Assembly (NCBI RefSeq): GCF_027580225.2
Contig: NC_073346.2
Span: forward strand, 5,916,001 to 5,980,000
Origin: Misgurnus anguillicaudatus
Taxonomy: Eukaryota > Chordata > Actinopteri > Cypriniformes > Cobitidae
Direction of reading: 5' to 3'
DNA: 64,000 nucleotides
Shown: in pieces, positions 37,845-48,871 of the stretch
How the letters are laid out: every line of letters begins with the position of its first letter
How positions within the stretch are numbered: the stretch's first letter is position 1
Program-made: the position numbers and the translations under genes
Notes under the pieces: model-generated
Seen by the model: only the letters and a program-made list of their open reading frames with translations
What the model was told of the DNA's origin: nothing
Database searches by the model: none

Positions 37845-38126
37845 TCTCAAATATGGGTAAGTTTCCTCAAAAACACCAAAGTTTGAGCAAAAAGCTGAGA
37901 TTATTGCAAGGACTTTTATTAGAGATCAGAATCAGAGCATTGATCAAAACAAACACAGAGTTTTCACTGTTTTTGGATCAATTGATGCTTCAGTGTTTTA
38001 AGTTTGTTAAGAGCACCACAAAGTGGATAATAGCAGAAATATGGATTGCCGTAAAAACTTGTCATTGGCAGGGAAGCGTTTTCGCTTAGTTGACAAGATA
38101 ACTCATCAATGGCAGGAAAGAGTTAA
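37845..38126. repeat. Right-hand half of the CTCTTTCC TTAA family
   Basis: It ends ATGGCAGGAAAGAG followed by TTAA (38122-38125), the complement of the 36035 left end. It is collinear with 9630-9845. Confidence 0.65.
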
Positions 38127-38228
38127 AGACAATGCAAAATAAATCATTTACACAATTACGCATCAAAGTCCTTATAATGAATGATTAAAATGACTGGCTG
38201 GGTTGTGTGTAATCCATGACATGATATA

Positions 38229-38465
38229 TATATGAAGAGTTTCGTTGCAAAACGAGATAAATCCATTTTTTTTACATTTTTGTCAAAACATGTTTATTAT
38301 TATGTTATCATGTTATTATTTTGTTTTATGGTGCTACTTGGCTGTATTTTTAAGTTATGAAGGCTTAAATCAAAACAAACCAACTGCAGTTGCATTGAAA
38401 TTAATTGGAATGCACAACCAAAAAACGAGATTTCTGAACAATTAAAAAAACGAAACTCTTCATAT
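38229..38465. mobile_element. Short palindromic MITE, related ends to 5418-6094
   Basis: The ends are ATATGAAGAGTTTCGTTGC and a TTTTTAATTGT..., then AACGAAACTCTTCATAT. The outer 12 bp match the ends of the 5418 and 49326 family, while most of the interior differs. Confidence 0.7.
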
Positions 38466-39076
38466 ACTGACATGTAGTTTTGAGTAATAAACAAAATTTG
38501 CTTCTGTGAATTTAGGGTGTATATTTTTTATGTCGGTATGTGTTTTCTAACCCATGACCTTTGCTGTGCTCGGATTGGTTGTTTATGTGTTAACAGAATC
38601 GTCTCTCACATAATTTCAGTCAAAGGACAGAGAGAACACTGAGTCGCACACAGTACAGAGGTCTTTTTGCCATCTCATAACTGTCCTGTTTTTTTCCTGT
38701 TATCGATTGTTTTTGTCTGGGGTATTGACTGCTTTACAAGGGCAAGCTGAGTATAATAGGAAAATTACAGGCATGCTTTATCTTTTGACTAATGTCACAG
38801 ATCGACACCGCTCTGCCCTTCTGTCGATGTGCGATGCAGCGTCTGTATCTACAGGCTGAATGAGAAAACTAAACTTACGGCTTACATCCATGGACATGTA
38901 TAAACACTTGAAATTTGTTGTGATTAGGATGATCCCAGCATGCACTGCGACAAGCTCAGTAAAAAGACAAAATGGAGAGAAATGTTGCTTGAAAATAGCC
39001 ATATATAAAAAAAAGTCAAACTATTTCAGACAGTTCAAAAAAGTTTTTCAGCATTATTTTGTTTGATTTGTTTTAG

Positions 39077-39211
39077 GTGATGGTATTCGTGCACGCCCGC
39101 AACTCGACCGTACGTACAGCCATGAGTCTGATTGAGATGGCCAAGAACCGAGGAGAGATGTCTTTCTTTCAGGTGGACCAGGGACCGGATTATGGCCAGT
39201 GTGAGAAACAG
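39077..39211 (+). CDS. ASCC3: ASCC3 exon, start of second RecA lobe
   Basis: This is a 135-nt phase-0 exon (45 codons). It starts at GTG after TTGTTTTAG and ends before the donor GTAAAC. The peptide starts VMVFVHARNSTVRTAMSLIE. V.VFVHAR is the helicase motif IV region at the start of RecA lobe 2 in the N-terminal cassette. The last 20 residues (MAKNRGEMSFFQVDQGPDYG then QCEKQ) are more divergent, as expected for this surface loop. It follows exon 17919-17990 without a gap in the protein. The next expected exon, with the IHHAGM segment, is not in the remaining 24.8 kb, so it must lie downstream. The open frame continues to 39499 into the intron by chance. Confidence 0.95.
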
Positions 39212-40603
39212 GTAAACCAAATGTTGTCTATTCTTTTTGAAAAGCGTCCTAGATTTGTGCAAGTGAAGCATCATAAGGATTCACATTTCTTCTGGACAGT
39301 TTCTGCCTCGCAGCTGAGGATGAATGAAATAATCTTGTCCTCCTATGAGTTTTGTGCCCACCGCACAAAACTTAGCTTTCACCTCCACTCTGGACGCACG
39401 CTCTCTCTTCAAATCCGACTCGGACGCGTCCAAACAAAGCGAGTTATTTATGAGCAGTTATTCGGCGCCTCTGCGGGAGAGAAAAGTGAGAGAAATTGAG
39501 GTCAGTCACCTATGCTAGCAGCGGCGCTTTCTGAGAGAACGGTAAACACATGCAGGAGGCGTACCTGTGAGGGCCAAACGGGTGCGGGTGCTTTGAAATG
39601 AAAGCTGAAGGCGATGCAGCACTAAAGTTTGGGATGTTGCCCTGTTAGCTGGAGTGGGTGTGCAATTAGAGTCCCCGTGGAGGCTGACATTCAAACGCTC
39701 GAGTCCACATTCAGACACACCAGAGGAAACCTGAACCCACGTCTGCGCTGTTTTTTTATTTTTTTAAGAGGATTGTGGCGAAGGAGAGCGTCAGACTTTA
39801 ATAGTCATACAAAGTATGTGAAGGAGGCCGCCAAGAGCACTTGTCATGTTAGTCAAGGTCCTCATTTAGATGCGTTGTCCATTCTTTTTCTGACCCTCAC
39901 AATGAAAGCAATAGCTTACACCTCAAAATGATAAAATCCTTTATTTGCCCTCCTCGTGACTGACTTTGTGATGAAGAACACAATGATGTTTTGGGGATGC
40001 TTTTGTTCCCGGTGACATCAGAAGAAGAATTCTGAAAAAGCCGCGATTGATGTTTAGGTGATTTGTGGGGAAAGTATTGGGTTGTTAAAGCTACGTCATG
40101 TCCGTATGGACGATTAGTCAAGACAATCTTGTTTTTCAGTATATAAGCCCTTTTAATGGTAAGCTGAATGCAGTTATGAAATCTTCACGGAGTGGTGTTG
40201 TGATGAGGTTAGCACAGATCAGAGGAACAGAAGGTTGTGTTATAGCAGATGGTAGAGGGGTTTTATGTGAAGGTGTATTGGCGGTGTGCTGTTAACTCTG
40301 TTCTGGCTTCATTAGTTTGGAAAGCACAGACAGGGGATGAGATAGATTCACAACTGTACAGACAGATCAGTAAACAACTGCACTGTTAGACATGCGTGCT
40401 GGACAGACCCCTCATCTCCTCAAACCTCTTCAACCCTAAGACCCCTTATAAAAAACCTGGAAATCCAAGAACTTTTCACACATTGGTTGTGAAATTACTT
40501 TTTGCAGTAAAAGTAGTATTTATTTTAGTTAAAATAAATACTAAATACACCTATGAGCTGTTATTTTCAATGCAAATTTGTCTAAATTATATCTTGAGAC
40601 TTT
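39212..40603. other. ASCC3 intron, unassigned part
   Basis: No transposon ends and no exon are found. The stretch 39500-39870 is relatively GC-rich and non-repetitive. Confidence 0.45.
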
Positions 40604-40606
40604 TTA

Positions 40607-41351
40607 TGCAGCGTTTACACCAACAGCGTTTGAGGCGTCATTGAATGCATTCAAGCATTTGACGTGCATCAAAGGCAAAATCCGCTTCTTGTGGGAGGGG
40701 CAAGTACTATGCGGTTGTCTGTTTGCAAGATGGCTGATGTTGATTGTGCATTTTTCGAGAGAGTTACCGGTTTGTATTTGGTCACCTTACTATAGGGGGA
40801 AAATAAACGGCACGGGTCGATAAACGGCACGTGACTCAAAAGTGAAATGTGTATTACAACTTACCAGGTTGCCCGATGTCCTCACTGACACTCTTCAAAG
40901 CAAGGTCCTTTTTATTCCTGTCTCTATAGAAATAAGAACTTGTGTCGTATAGCTCCAGGGGACTGCTTACGGACAATATCAAGCGTTCCTTCATGTTGAA
41001 TGAGTGACTCCAGGCCACAGCAGCAAACAGGCTCCTGATTGGTTAATGCGGCGCGAAAATCCACCAAAGTTAAAAATTTTTAACTCGGGCACCAGCCGCA
41101 AATTCGCGTCAAACGCAAAATGCACAAAAAGCACCATTCGCGTGCACCGTGCGTATCGCGCCTGATGCTCAATTCGCGTCATTCACGCGAACTAGACGTG
41201 CAAATAAGGCGGAATCGCGTCTAACGCGCCGCGCCAAACGCCTCATCCGCACCGCAAGACCTCCAGGCGCGCGTTAACGCGTCTTCACATTGACTTAACA
41301 TTGAAATCACTCGCGCTTGGCGCCTCTACCGCGGCTGGTGTAAACGCAGCA
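40607..41351 (-). mobile_element. Harbinger-type MITE with a retained MADF exon, copy 2
   Basis: The ends are TGCAGCGTTTACACC and GGTGTAAACGCAGCA, and TTA lies on both sides (40604-40606 and 41352-41354). It is the reverse complement of the 9856 copy over most of its length. It keeps GC-rich subterminal blocks full of GCG/CGC trinucleotides (41040-41340). Confidence 0.85.
40865..40994 (-). pseudogene. MADF-domain first-exon remnant, copy 2
   Basis: On the minus strand the frame starts at ATG (40994), runs 43 codons without a stop and ends at a GTAAGT donor (40864-40859). It reads MKERLILSVSSPLELYDTSS, followed by YFYRDRNKKDLALKSVSEDI and GQPG. The DI.GQPG ending is closer to the usual MADF continuation than copy 1, so this copy is probably nearer the ancestral exon. 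It was assigned from the pattern of the MADF fold and the TTA/Harbinger context, not from a search. Confidence 0.65.
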
Positions 41352-41397
41352 TTAGGCACTAAACATCAAACATCAGGTTTTAAATAGAATTTGTAAC

Positions 41398-41860
41398 ATA
41401 GACTGTAAAAAAAAAGATGGACGACGACCGTTCGATTTCGGGACCAGTCCTGCGCAGTAGTGAGCAGGAAGTAAAGCCGCGAAATCAAGGGCCCGCCCTC
41501 CCTCTCGCAGAATGCGCATATCACAGCTGTCAATCATGACGTGACACCACCGTTTTTATAGCATTAAATAACTAACTACAAACAAACTTATTTTAAAAAC
41601 AAACACTTGAATTTACATCAGCGTGATAAAAACTAGAGTATGACAGAAAAAAGCTTCGGAAAAAATATAATTGAACTGTAATTAAATTGTTTAGTTGGTC
41701 TCAAGACCCATTAAATAACATGGGGAGACGGGGTTTATGACCTATACCAGGACCATTCACTGGGGGGGCGATCGAGACGTTTTGGCTTCACTTTTCAGGG
41801 CTTGTGCGGCATGCTAGATTTGAAATCACAAAAATTAACCCAGTATGGATATATCTCATG
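41398..41860. repeat. Interspersed repeat starting CATAGACTGTAAAA
   Basis: The start is the complement of the right end at 16083-16097. It includes a GC-rich block (41430-41520), and a CATGGGGAGACGGGGTTTATG segment (written here in one piece of 21 or fewer) sits near 41720. The right end is not defined. Confidence 0.45.
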
Positions 41861-41869
41861 ACCAAGAGC

Positions 41870-42263
41870 TAGGGATGGGACGGTATGAAACTTTCATATC
41901 ATGATTATAGTGCCCAAAGTTATCCCGGTTATCAATATTATCACACACTAAAAACAATTTAAAAAAAAAAAAATGTAAATCACAATTTAATAATTTATGT
42001 CCCTGAAATTATTTCTGTGCTAAAGAAAAATCTGTCTAATAAGTTTATTGTGAATCAATCCCTTAAATGCCTTCTTGTGCAAAAGAAAACTATGTTGCAT
42101 ATGCACACCTGCGTTAAACTGATTCTGGTTGGACAGGATTTACTGCGAGTTTTCAAAATCACTGTAATCAAACACGGTTGTAATGATAATTAAATTTTAA
42201 ACGATAATACTAACCGTCAGGACATTTTATCGTGGTTAATCGTGAAATCGTCCCATCCCTAAG
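41870..42263. mobile_element. hAT-like MITE (TAGGGATGGGACGGT ends)
   Basis: TAGGGATGGGACGGTATGAAA-type left end and CGTCCCATCCCTA right end (the right end has AAATCGTCCCATCCCTA). No 8-bp duplication is preserved, so the superfamily is assigned by the look of the ends only. Confidence 0.7.
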
Positions 42264-43540
42264 ATATACTGTAGCACAATCTTTATTACACTACATTAGG
42301 GATGCTCATATTGACCGATTAATATTATCAGTAATACAAATAAAATATTTGTTGACACGTGTCTACAGACATTTTGCCACTTTTCTATCCTTCATTTGTG
42401 AATGGCCTGTAAATGATGCAAATTATTGCTGCCCTGACGGTCTGAGAAAGTAATTATTTGTTTAAGAAATCATCTGTACTGCATATGTGTCCGTGCTGGA
42501 TTATGGTTTGGAAGCTGCATGTAGACGCATGGAGGTCCATCTCGCGTGAGTCCAGACGTTAGTTGATCACCTCTGTTCTAGACCCTGACCATAAACATCT
42601 CTCTTTTTGCCCAAAGAGAGAAAGAAGGCGCAAAACGTTTTGAAATTTGTCTTGCTTTAGATATGGCCAGTGTGCTAGATAAAAAAGAGACAATCTTTGG
42701 ATATTAATCCTCTGGACTGATAGCGTGCTCTTTGATAATGTAATGTTGCGTGAACATTTGATTATGTATAAATCCTGGTTCTGTTGTTGATCTGTTGCTG
42801 CTGTTTGCACGTTCACATTACATAAAATGTTTGTATTGTTTTTACCGGGTCACAGACAACCGTCAACTGTATTTTTACTCAATGGCAATTTAATATTAAA
42901 ATCTTCTCAGTTAATGTTCGGTAAACAAGCTGCGGTTGTCGGTCAGGAAAATGAACTGAAATGAGCATCTCTACACTGCATACTGTACCGATATAGCACA
43001 CAGTACCTGTCTGAATTAAGAAGGTACAGTAGTTTCTTTGTGTCTGTTATAGATTAGTTTAGGGGATGTGTAAAGTGCACAGAGAGAGAGAGAGAGAGAG
43101 AGAGGTGGATGTACTTCTCTCGGGAGACTACAGTCAGATAATAACTCCATATTTAAATCTCTCAGCAGAAGGTGCAGTGATACATTTAGTAACCTTTCTC
43201 TGAGTCCCTCGGGCTCGGCTATGACGGATGCCGTCTCTAATCTACACCACATTTATATGTAGCAGATATAAATACATCACGCCGCAGTGTTCACTCCTTC
43301 AAAGCCACTGTACAGACAGAAAGAGATGCATTTATGTGAAATATTTCAACATATAATGTTTGATAATCACAGGCAGGGTCACATTATTTGATGTAAATAG
43401 AGCAAATATTAAAAGAGCACATATTTCTGAAGGATTATAATATTGTATTGTATATATTTGTCTAATTTTCTTTTAAATTAAAATTATTCAGTTTCATTTA
43501 CTTTGACATTAATTAAATAAATATCAACTTTGGAATGTCA
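42264..43540. other. Intronic sequence with a short GA run
   Basis: (GA)n at about 43081-43104. Otherwise nothing recognised. Confidence 0.45.
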
Positions 43541-43544
43541 CGGG

Positions 43545-44460
43545 TTGCACCAACAATGATTAGGCCTAAATCTGGTTTAAATCAAAGCTTATTTAATAAT
43601 TCGGTTGCACCAAACTTTAAACCTGTTTAAAAATAATCAGGTTTTCATTTAAACTGCCATTTTGATCCAAGTTAAAATTTTATAGTAAACCTAGATTATC
43701 CTTAATCCTGTTGCTCCATTACTTTAAACTCTGTTTTAAATCTCAGTGAGGGATTAACTTTAAACTTGCATATGAGGAGGTTTAAATATGTATTTATTTT
43801 TACAATTAAATGTCTGGCTAAATGATTCGAATCACATACCGCGAGCGTGGTGGCGCTATTCAAAGATGCGTTTATTATAACGTCTCAACAAAGTGAGTTT
43901 GGTGGCTTAAAAAAGATTATTAACAGCACCGCTAACAGCTACCGATGCTCATATGTGCTTCTCTGTCACGTGCGCTCCAGTCAGACGAAGGACAGTGAAT
44001 GAACGGACACACTTCATGACAAATGCATCTTGTTCATTATATCACAATATCTGAGCTTTGCGATATTTCCTGTCACAATATTTCCTGATCTGTTAATCAA
44101 TACAATTGTTTTAAAAGATTGTCAAATGTTTTTATTTGAATCAGACCTTTAGATTAGCCTACCGGTGAATGTAGGTGATTTATAATACAAAAATTACATT
44201 ACCTTTGCTTGCATAAACTGTTTATTTCCTTTTTGAATGACAACGTCAACATTGTTGCTGTTTAATTACACCGGAAAATTCAACATGGCGGACAAAATAA
44301 ATTGCAGATGAAGGGTTTAATACAGTTTAAAGTTTTAATCTAAGATTTGTTAATCTGTGCTTAAATTTAAGTGGTGCAACACAACTCGAATTAAAATTAA
44401 ACTTAGATCAACAAACCCTAGATTAGCTCTAAACTCTGCTTAATTTTAATCCCCACCCTT
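43545..44460. repeat. Possible MITE with GGTTGCACCA ends
   Basis: GGGTTGCACCAAC at 43550 and GGTTGCACCAAAC at 43604 face GTGGTGCAACACAAC near 44371. AAACTTTAAACCTG and AGTTTAAAGTTTT-type stretches are also inverted across the region. The boundaries are uncertain. Confidence 0.5.
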
Positions 44461-44595
44461 AGATTTTTTTTTCTTCAAAGTAGTATAAACTTTCACATCT
44501 TAAACAATAATAAATTATATTTCTTCTGACTAAAGCTCTTTACTCAACTAAAGCATTTGGATGTTATATGGTAGCGTGCACAATGATATTTATAT

Positions 44596-44950
44596 TAGTG
44601 CTGGGCAAAGATTAATCGCGATTAATCGCATACAAAATAAAAGTGATTTTTTGCATAATATATGAGTATGTGCTGTGTGTAATTATGTATAAATAAATAC
44701 ATACACATTCATGTATGTATTTAAGAAACGTTTACATGTTTATATATATTTATTTATATTTTTATATATTCTATATTAAAAATAAATTAAAAACAATTAT
44801 ATATAAGTAAAACAATTCTGAAATGAATATATGAATGTGTGTGTGGTTAAATATACACAATTATTAGACTCAGTACACGCACATATATTATGCAAAAAAT
44901 CACTTTTATTTTGTATGCGATTAATCGTGATTCATCTTTGCCCAGCACTA
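44596..44950. mobile_element. hAT-like MITE (TAGTGCTGGGCAAAG ends)
   Basis: TAGTGCTGGGCAAAGATTAA is mirrored by CATCTTTGCCCAGCACTA. ATTTATAT (44588-44595) and ATATATAT (44951-44958) are a plausible 8-bp duplication with one mismatch in AT-rich sequence. Confidence 0.8.
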
Positions 44951-45218
44951 ATATATATATACTATATATAATGACTATAGTCTAACAGAAGGCTTTGCTA
45001 ATTGTTTTGCTGTATGTTTTCTATTCTTTCACTTTACACACAGTAGATTTTCTTTTTATAATAATGAAAAACATTACACTTTTTTAGAAAAGTAATTACC
45101 GTATGTTGGTTACAGTTAAAGTAATTATAGCTAAAAAGGTATGCATGCATTATAATCTGCTATAACCAGAAATGGTGCAAGACATGGGACAGCAAAATCT
45201 CAATGATGATATTTTGAA

Positions 45219-45640
45219 TAGGGCTATGCAAAAATATCGATACAGCTAACTATTGTGATACATTTTTTCCACGATGGTGTATCGATATTTCACTCTCTAC
45301 TATCGATACTTTTAAAACCCCATCAAATCCCTGTGCGTCAAACGACCTCCTCTGCCGCTAACTTGTCGCTGTCCAATTGTCTGTCATATACAGCCATTCG
45401 GCAAATGTCTCATAAGTTAGCGGGAAAAATTTAAAAGCACCTGCAGCTTTCAAAGCCGACATGTGGAAGCACTTTGGCTTTAAAAAAAAAAGTTTTAAAA
45501 AATCAGCTCTATTTTTGATAAAAAAAGAAAAAGTATTGCAATGTATCACAACATGCAATGTATTTCATCGTATCCCGATACATTGTGTCATGATCCATGT
45601 ATTGTGATTTTGAATCTGCAAAGTTTACCTTTATTATTAT
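45219..45640 (+). mobile_element. hAT deletion derivative with a BED-finger remnant
   Basis: AGGGCTATGCAAAAATATCG starts the element. ATCGATAC/GTATCGAT repeats are near the left, and TCGTATCCCGATACATTGTG is near the right. Between them, 45421-45495 on the plus strand reads GKNLKAPAAFKADMWKHFGF. This matches the start of the BED zinc finger of hAT (ZBED-type) transposases, up to W.HFGF. The Cys and His ligands that should follow are absent, replaced by an A-rich run. It is therefore an internal-deletion derivative. Confidence 0.6.
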
Positions 45641-45732
45641 TATTATCAATAATATTATTGTTGTTGTTGATATTATTATTATTATTGTTATTATTGTTAT
45701 TATTATTATTGTTATTATTATTATTATATTAA
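45630..45732. repeat. (ATT)n / (TTG) microsatellite
   Basis: Imperfect ATT-type trinucleotide run. The leucine- and isoleucine-rich open frames through it are artefacts. Confidence 0.95.
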
Positions 45733-45789
45733 AGAGCAGTGCTCTTGAGGATTTAGTGAGGTATGTTGTAGGTTTCACTACATACAGGC

Positions 45790-45930
45790 AAACACACAGG
45801 CACCTGCACACACACACTCACAGGCGTGCACACACACACACACACACAATCACAGGCGCGCACACAGACACTTACAGGTGCACACACACTAACATACACA
45901 AAGACACACACACACTCACTGGCGCACACA
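45790..45930. repeat. Imperfect (CA)n repeat with CACAGGCGYGCACAC units
   Basis: Interrupted CA run with TCACAGGCG-type interspersed units at least four times, so it is a compound minisatellite rather than a pure dinucleotide repeat. Confidence 0.9.
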
Positions 45931-46242
45931 CACCTTCAGTAATAGACAGCTTATTTCTGGAAATCACCTCTCATTAATATTAATGTTCTCTTAATCTCAC
46001 ATATGAATATGGAGAGTAAAGCAGATGCAGTATAAGGTCAGTTATCTAAAGTGGGATTGTTTATAATGCTCTGAGGTGAGCTCATTGTAAATGACTCATT
46101 AAAGTCTCTGATGTTTGTGTTTGAAGAGGCTGTCAATCAGACTTAGATATCTTAATGCATCTGTCCTGATAAGAGACGCTTTATAAGAGCTTTATTCAAC
46201 CCGTGACACCAAACACTCACCGCTGAAGAGCAGAAATCTCTA

Positions 46243-46244
<2 letters not shown>

Positions 46245-46316
<72 letters not shown>
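46245..46316. repeat. (CT)n microsatellite
   Basis: Pure CT run of about 72 bp, the second of nearly equal length in the same orientation in the window. Confidence 0.97.
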
Positions 46317-46319
<3 letters not shown>

Positions 46320-48349
46320 CGTGCGTGTGCTAGCTATAAGTATGTAGAAATATTCTGAGCAAGTGATTTGTTAGTTTTGTTTATTTATTCTCTAGAAAAT
46401 GATCATGTATTATTTGTGTTTCTTTTATTGATGTGTAGTAAGACACAAATAGCTACATGAAAACATTTCTACAGTAATTATGTTACTTAATGTTCCAGTA
46501 ATAAAATATCCCATCACTTATCTTTAAAGATAAATATGCCATTCTACATTTTTGCTTCGTATCAGTTTTAGTCATGTCCCAAACCCCCTAAGACGTTCAG
46601 TCGGTTTGAAGATATGTCATAAATATATTATTTTTAAAAGCTGTGTTAGTATTTGTGTGTGAAAACATGAATAATCTCTCTTTGTTTTGGCTTCGTTTCC
46701 ATTGTGGCCAATACATTACAGTTAAGCTGTAGTTTTATTGCTGTGTGATAAATGAGGAAGTATTGTTTATATTTAGGATACTAAAAATTGTGTCTGTAAA
46801 ATTAAATAGAAATCATAATTTCTACCAGCGAATTTTATTCTGACAAAAAAACTTAATATGGGGTGTATTGAATAAAATGCTGTAGGTGAAATGTTTTGCT
46901 TTATATGAGAAAGCTCAATGTTAAAATGGCAAACGTGACGCTGTTATATGATCCGTGTATTAAGGAAACACGTATGCATGCTGATGTTAGTAAAGTCTAA
47001 GACTCAGGGTGATCTGCTTGAAGGACTCGATCTATTAATAGAAATGATGGATAGGGATCCTTTAGATGTCCTTTTACTATTCATATCCCATTCACAGGGC
47101 TTGGCACAGAATACAACATCAGTAATGTGATGTTACACTATCAGACGACTCAATACTCTCTGTGAGTCTTTTCTTAGTATCAAAGGTGCTTTCGTTGTCA
47201 GATGTTTGTTGAGCTTTTAGTCTTGGACAGTATTTTTATATTGAGTTTTTTCTTTTGGCAGGAAATGCAGATACTTAAGCATCTGCTGAAATATAAAGCA
47301 ATAGATTTTGTTGTGTGACAGCTGATATGTTTCACCTCAAAGTGGTGTGTGTAGTCTAATGCAGTGGTCTCTAAACTACACATGATGAAATGATATACTG
47401 TACGAGCCAGACTGTATTACATGTGAATTAGGACTCTATTCATTTATTCGTCTATAAGAGGGGTTAAAGAAATGAACACATTGTAGATAAAAAAGAAAGA
47501 AAGGTGTTGTGTTTCTTCACTGATATGTTTTGAATTCAAAGCGTGACTAAGAGTCATCTGATGCCTACAAATTTCACTCGTTCTAACTAAATCTCGTCCT
47601 CTACCGTCTGTCTCACCAAACGTCTCATCCGTGGATCAAAGGAGACACCTAGTGCTCACGGGCAGACCAGCAATGTCACCTCATACCAGAGATTCTAGTA
47701 AAAACAGATAAAAGCATTGATGTATCAGAGAAAAGGAATAAAGCATTAATATACAGTATGCTGAAGTGACAGGATTCAGACCGTGAAAGAAACATCAGTT
47801 ATGACGGCAGACCGACAAAATCATTTTTCCTCCTTTCTTCTTAAAAAACCCCATCACCCTCATGGGACAGGTTTGCAGGATTCAGCTCATTAAATTCCAT
47901 TGTTTGCGCTTTCAGCTATTTTTAACTTCTGTCTCCTACGAGGATGATGTCTTTATTCAGTACTGAAACACTTTTGTTGTCTGGTCTACACAATTAAGAC
48001 GACCCAACAGTGAGGCAGTTTCTATGTAGAAGGAAGCTGACACATATATACACATATTTTAATTGTTAAGTTGTTGTGTTGTTGTTTCTGACAAGATTTG
48101 ACCTTAAAAAATATTTGTAGTTTTTTCTACACTTCCGTTGCTTTCCCTTTTCTAATACACATCTACACCATCTTTCTTTTTCAATGCACTCTCAATACAA
48201 ATCAAGTCTTTAATGTTATTCTGGTGCCACTGCCCAATATAACTCACTGCTTAATTCTCTAACACAAAGTGTACATCAGCATTTAAGACCAAAGCTGCAG
48301 AGGTGTTATATGCCCATTCAACTGAGGGAGCACGTGCCCCCTCGAATCG
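46317..48349. other. Intronic sequence, nothing recognised
   Basis: No termini of known repeat families and no exons are seen. Short frames lack domains. Confidence 0.45.
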
Positions 48350-48842
48350 TTAAAGGTCCCGTTCTTTCTGTGTTTTTGAAGCTTTGATATAACATGTGTT
48401 CATGTTTCATGTGTAAAAAAACGCGGTATTTTTCACACAATTAACTTATCTGTATAGCGCTGTTTTCACTGTCCTAAAAACATCTGATGTCTTCCTTGTT
48501 GTATGAAGTCCCTCCTTCAGAAATACGTAATGAGTTCTGATTGTGTAGCTTGTTTAGTGTGTTGTGATTCAACAACAGCTTAGCTTGCCGTTAGCTTAGC
48601 TGGCGACTGACGTATTCCTGTGGGCGGAGTTTAGTCAAAAAACTGTTTTACTGACGTCATTGAAGCAGGAAGTAGAGGGCTGTAGTCCAAACCGGCCGTT
48701 CGCTTTGAAAGTTAAAGAAAATATATCGCCTGGCAGTGAACTTTGAGCTTTATCATTTTACAGGTATTAATTTTGCTATTATAGCAACATTACACACTAA
48801 CTAGGGTTTAAAAAATGGGATCAGAAAGAATGTGACCTTTCA
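48350..48842. mobile_element. TTAA-family MITE (AAAGGTCC family), copy 2
   Basis: It starts with TTAA (48350-48353) and AGGTCCCGTTCTTTCTG and ends CAGAAAGAATGTGACCT. The right flank is TTCA instead of TTAA, which looks like a point change. The longer inverted ends here show that copy 1 has lost part of its right end. Confidence 0.82.
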
Positions 48843-48871
48843 GTGTGTGCGACCTTAAAATCAATGAAGCA

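Larger units (their letters stand above)
35850..38126 (+). pseudogene. hAT transposase remnant region with nested insertions
   Basis: The only coding trace is the C-terminal hAT dimerisation motif. The plus strand reads AHKYLC at 36755-36775, then is interrupted by the MITE 36776-37636, then continues ICATSTPSERVFSTAA from 37633. ATS.PSERVFS is the diagnostic hAT C-terminal motif. After it the frame shifts, and a SIRSLLK..NVNKFLNI-like stretch appears in the next frame. Upstream, 35850-35960 with GACGATGCTATCGTTAGGGG resembles a hAT end. Most of the transposase is missing. An approximately 85-bp segment before the motif is duplicated (36545-36625 and 36680-36770). The outer boundaries are approximate. 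Confidence 0.7.
17991..39076 (+). other. ASCC3: ASCC3 intron of about 21.1 kb
   Basis: This is the interval between the donor at 17991 and the acceptor ending TTTTAG at 39076. I find no further ASCC3 exon in it, and the peptides on either side join without a gap. It is filled largely by the MITEs, Tc1 copy, hAT remnants and microsatellites listed separately. The stretches 18000-18880, 21055-22108, 24506-25204, 29483-31336, 33560-34239 and 34313-35530 show nothing I can assign, except a possible MITE end near 34575-34700 (GGCCCTTTCACACTATGGAC). Confidence 0.85.

Noticed and set aside
39212..39499. Open frame continuing from the ASCC3 exon to 39499
   Set aside because: The conserved protein stops at the GTAAAC donor. 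The extension has no similarity to ASCC3 and is chance read-through.
41870..42263. 8-bp target duplication for the TAGGGATGGGACGG element
   Set aside because: The flanks (CCAAGAGC and AGATATAC) do not match, so the hAT label rests only on the ends.
45541..45977. Leucine/isoleucine-rich frames suggesting a membrane protein
   Set aside because: They are translations of the ATT-type trinucleotide run and the CA repeat.
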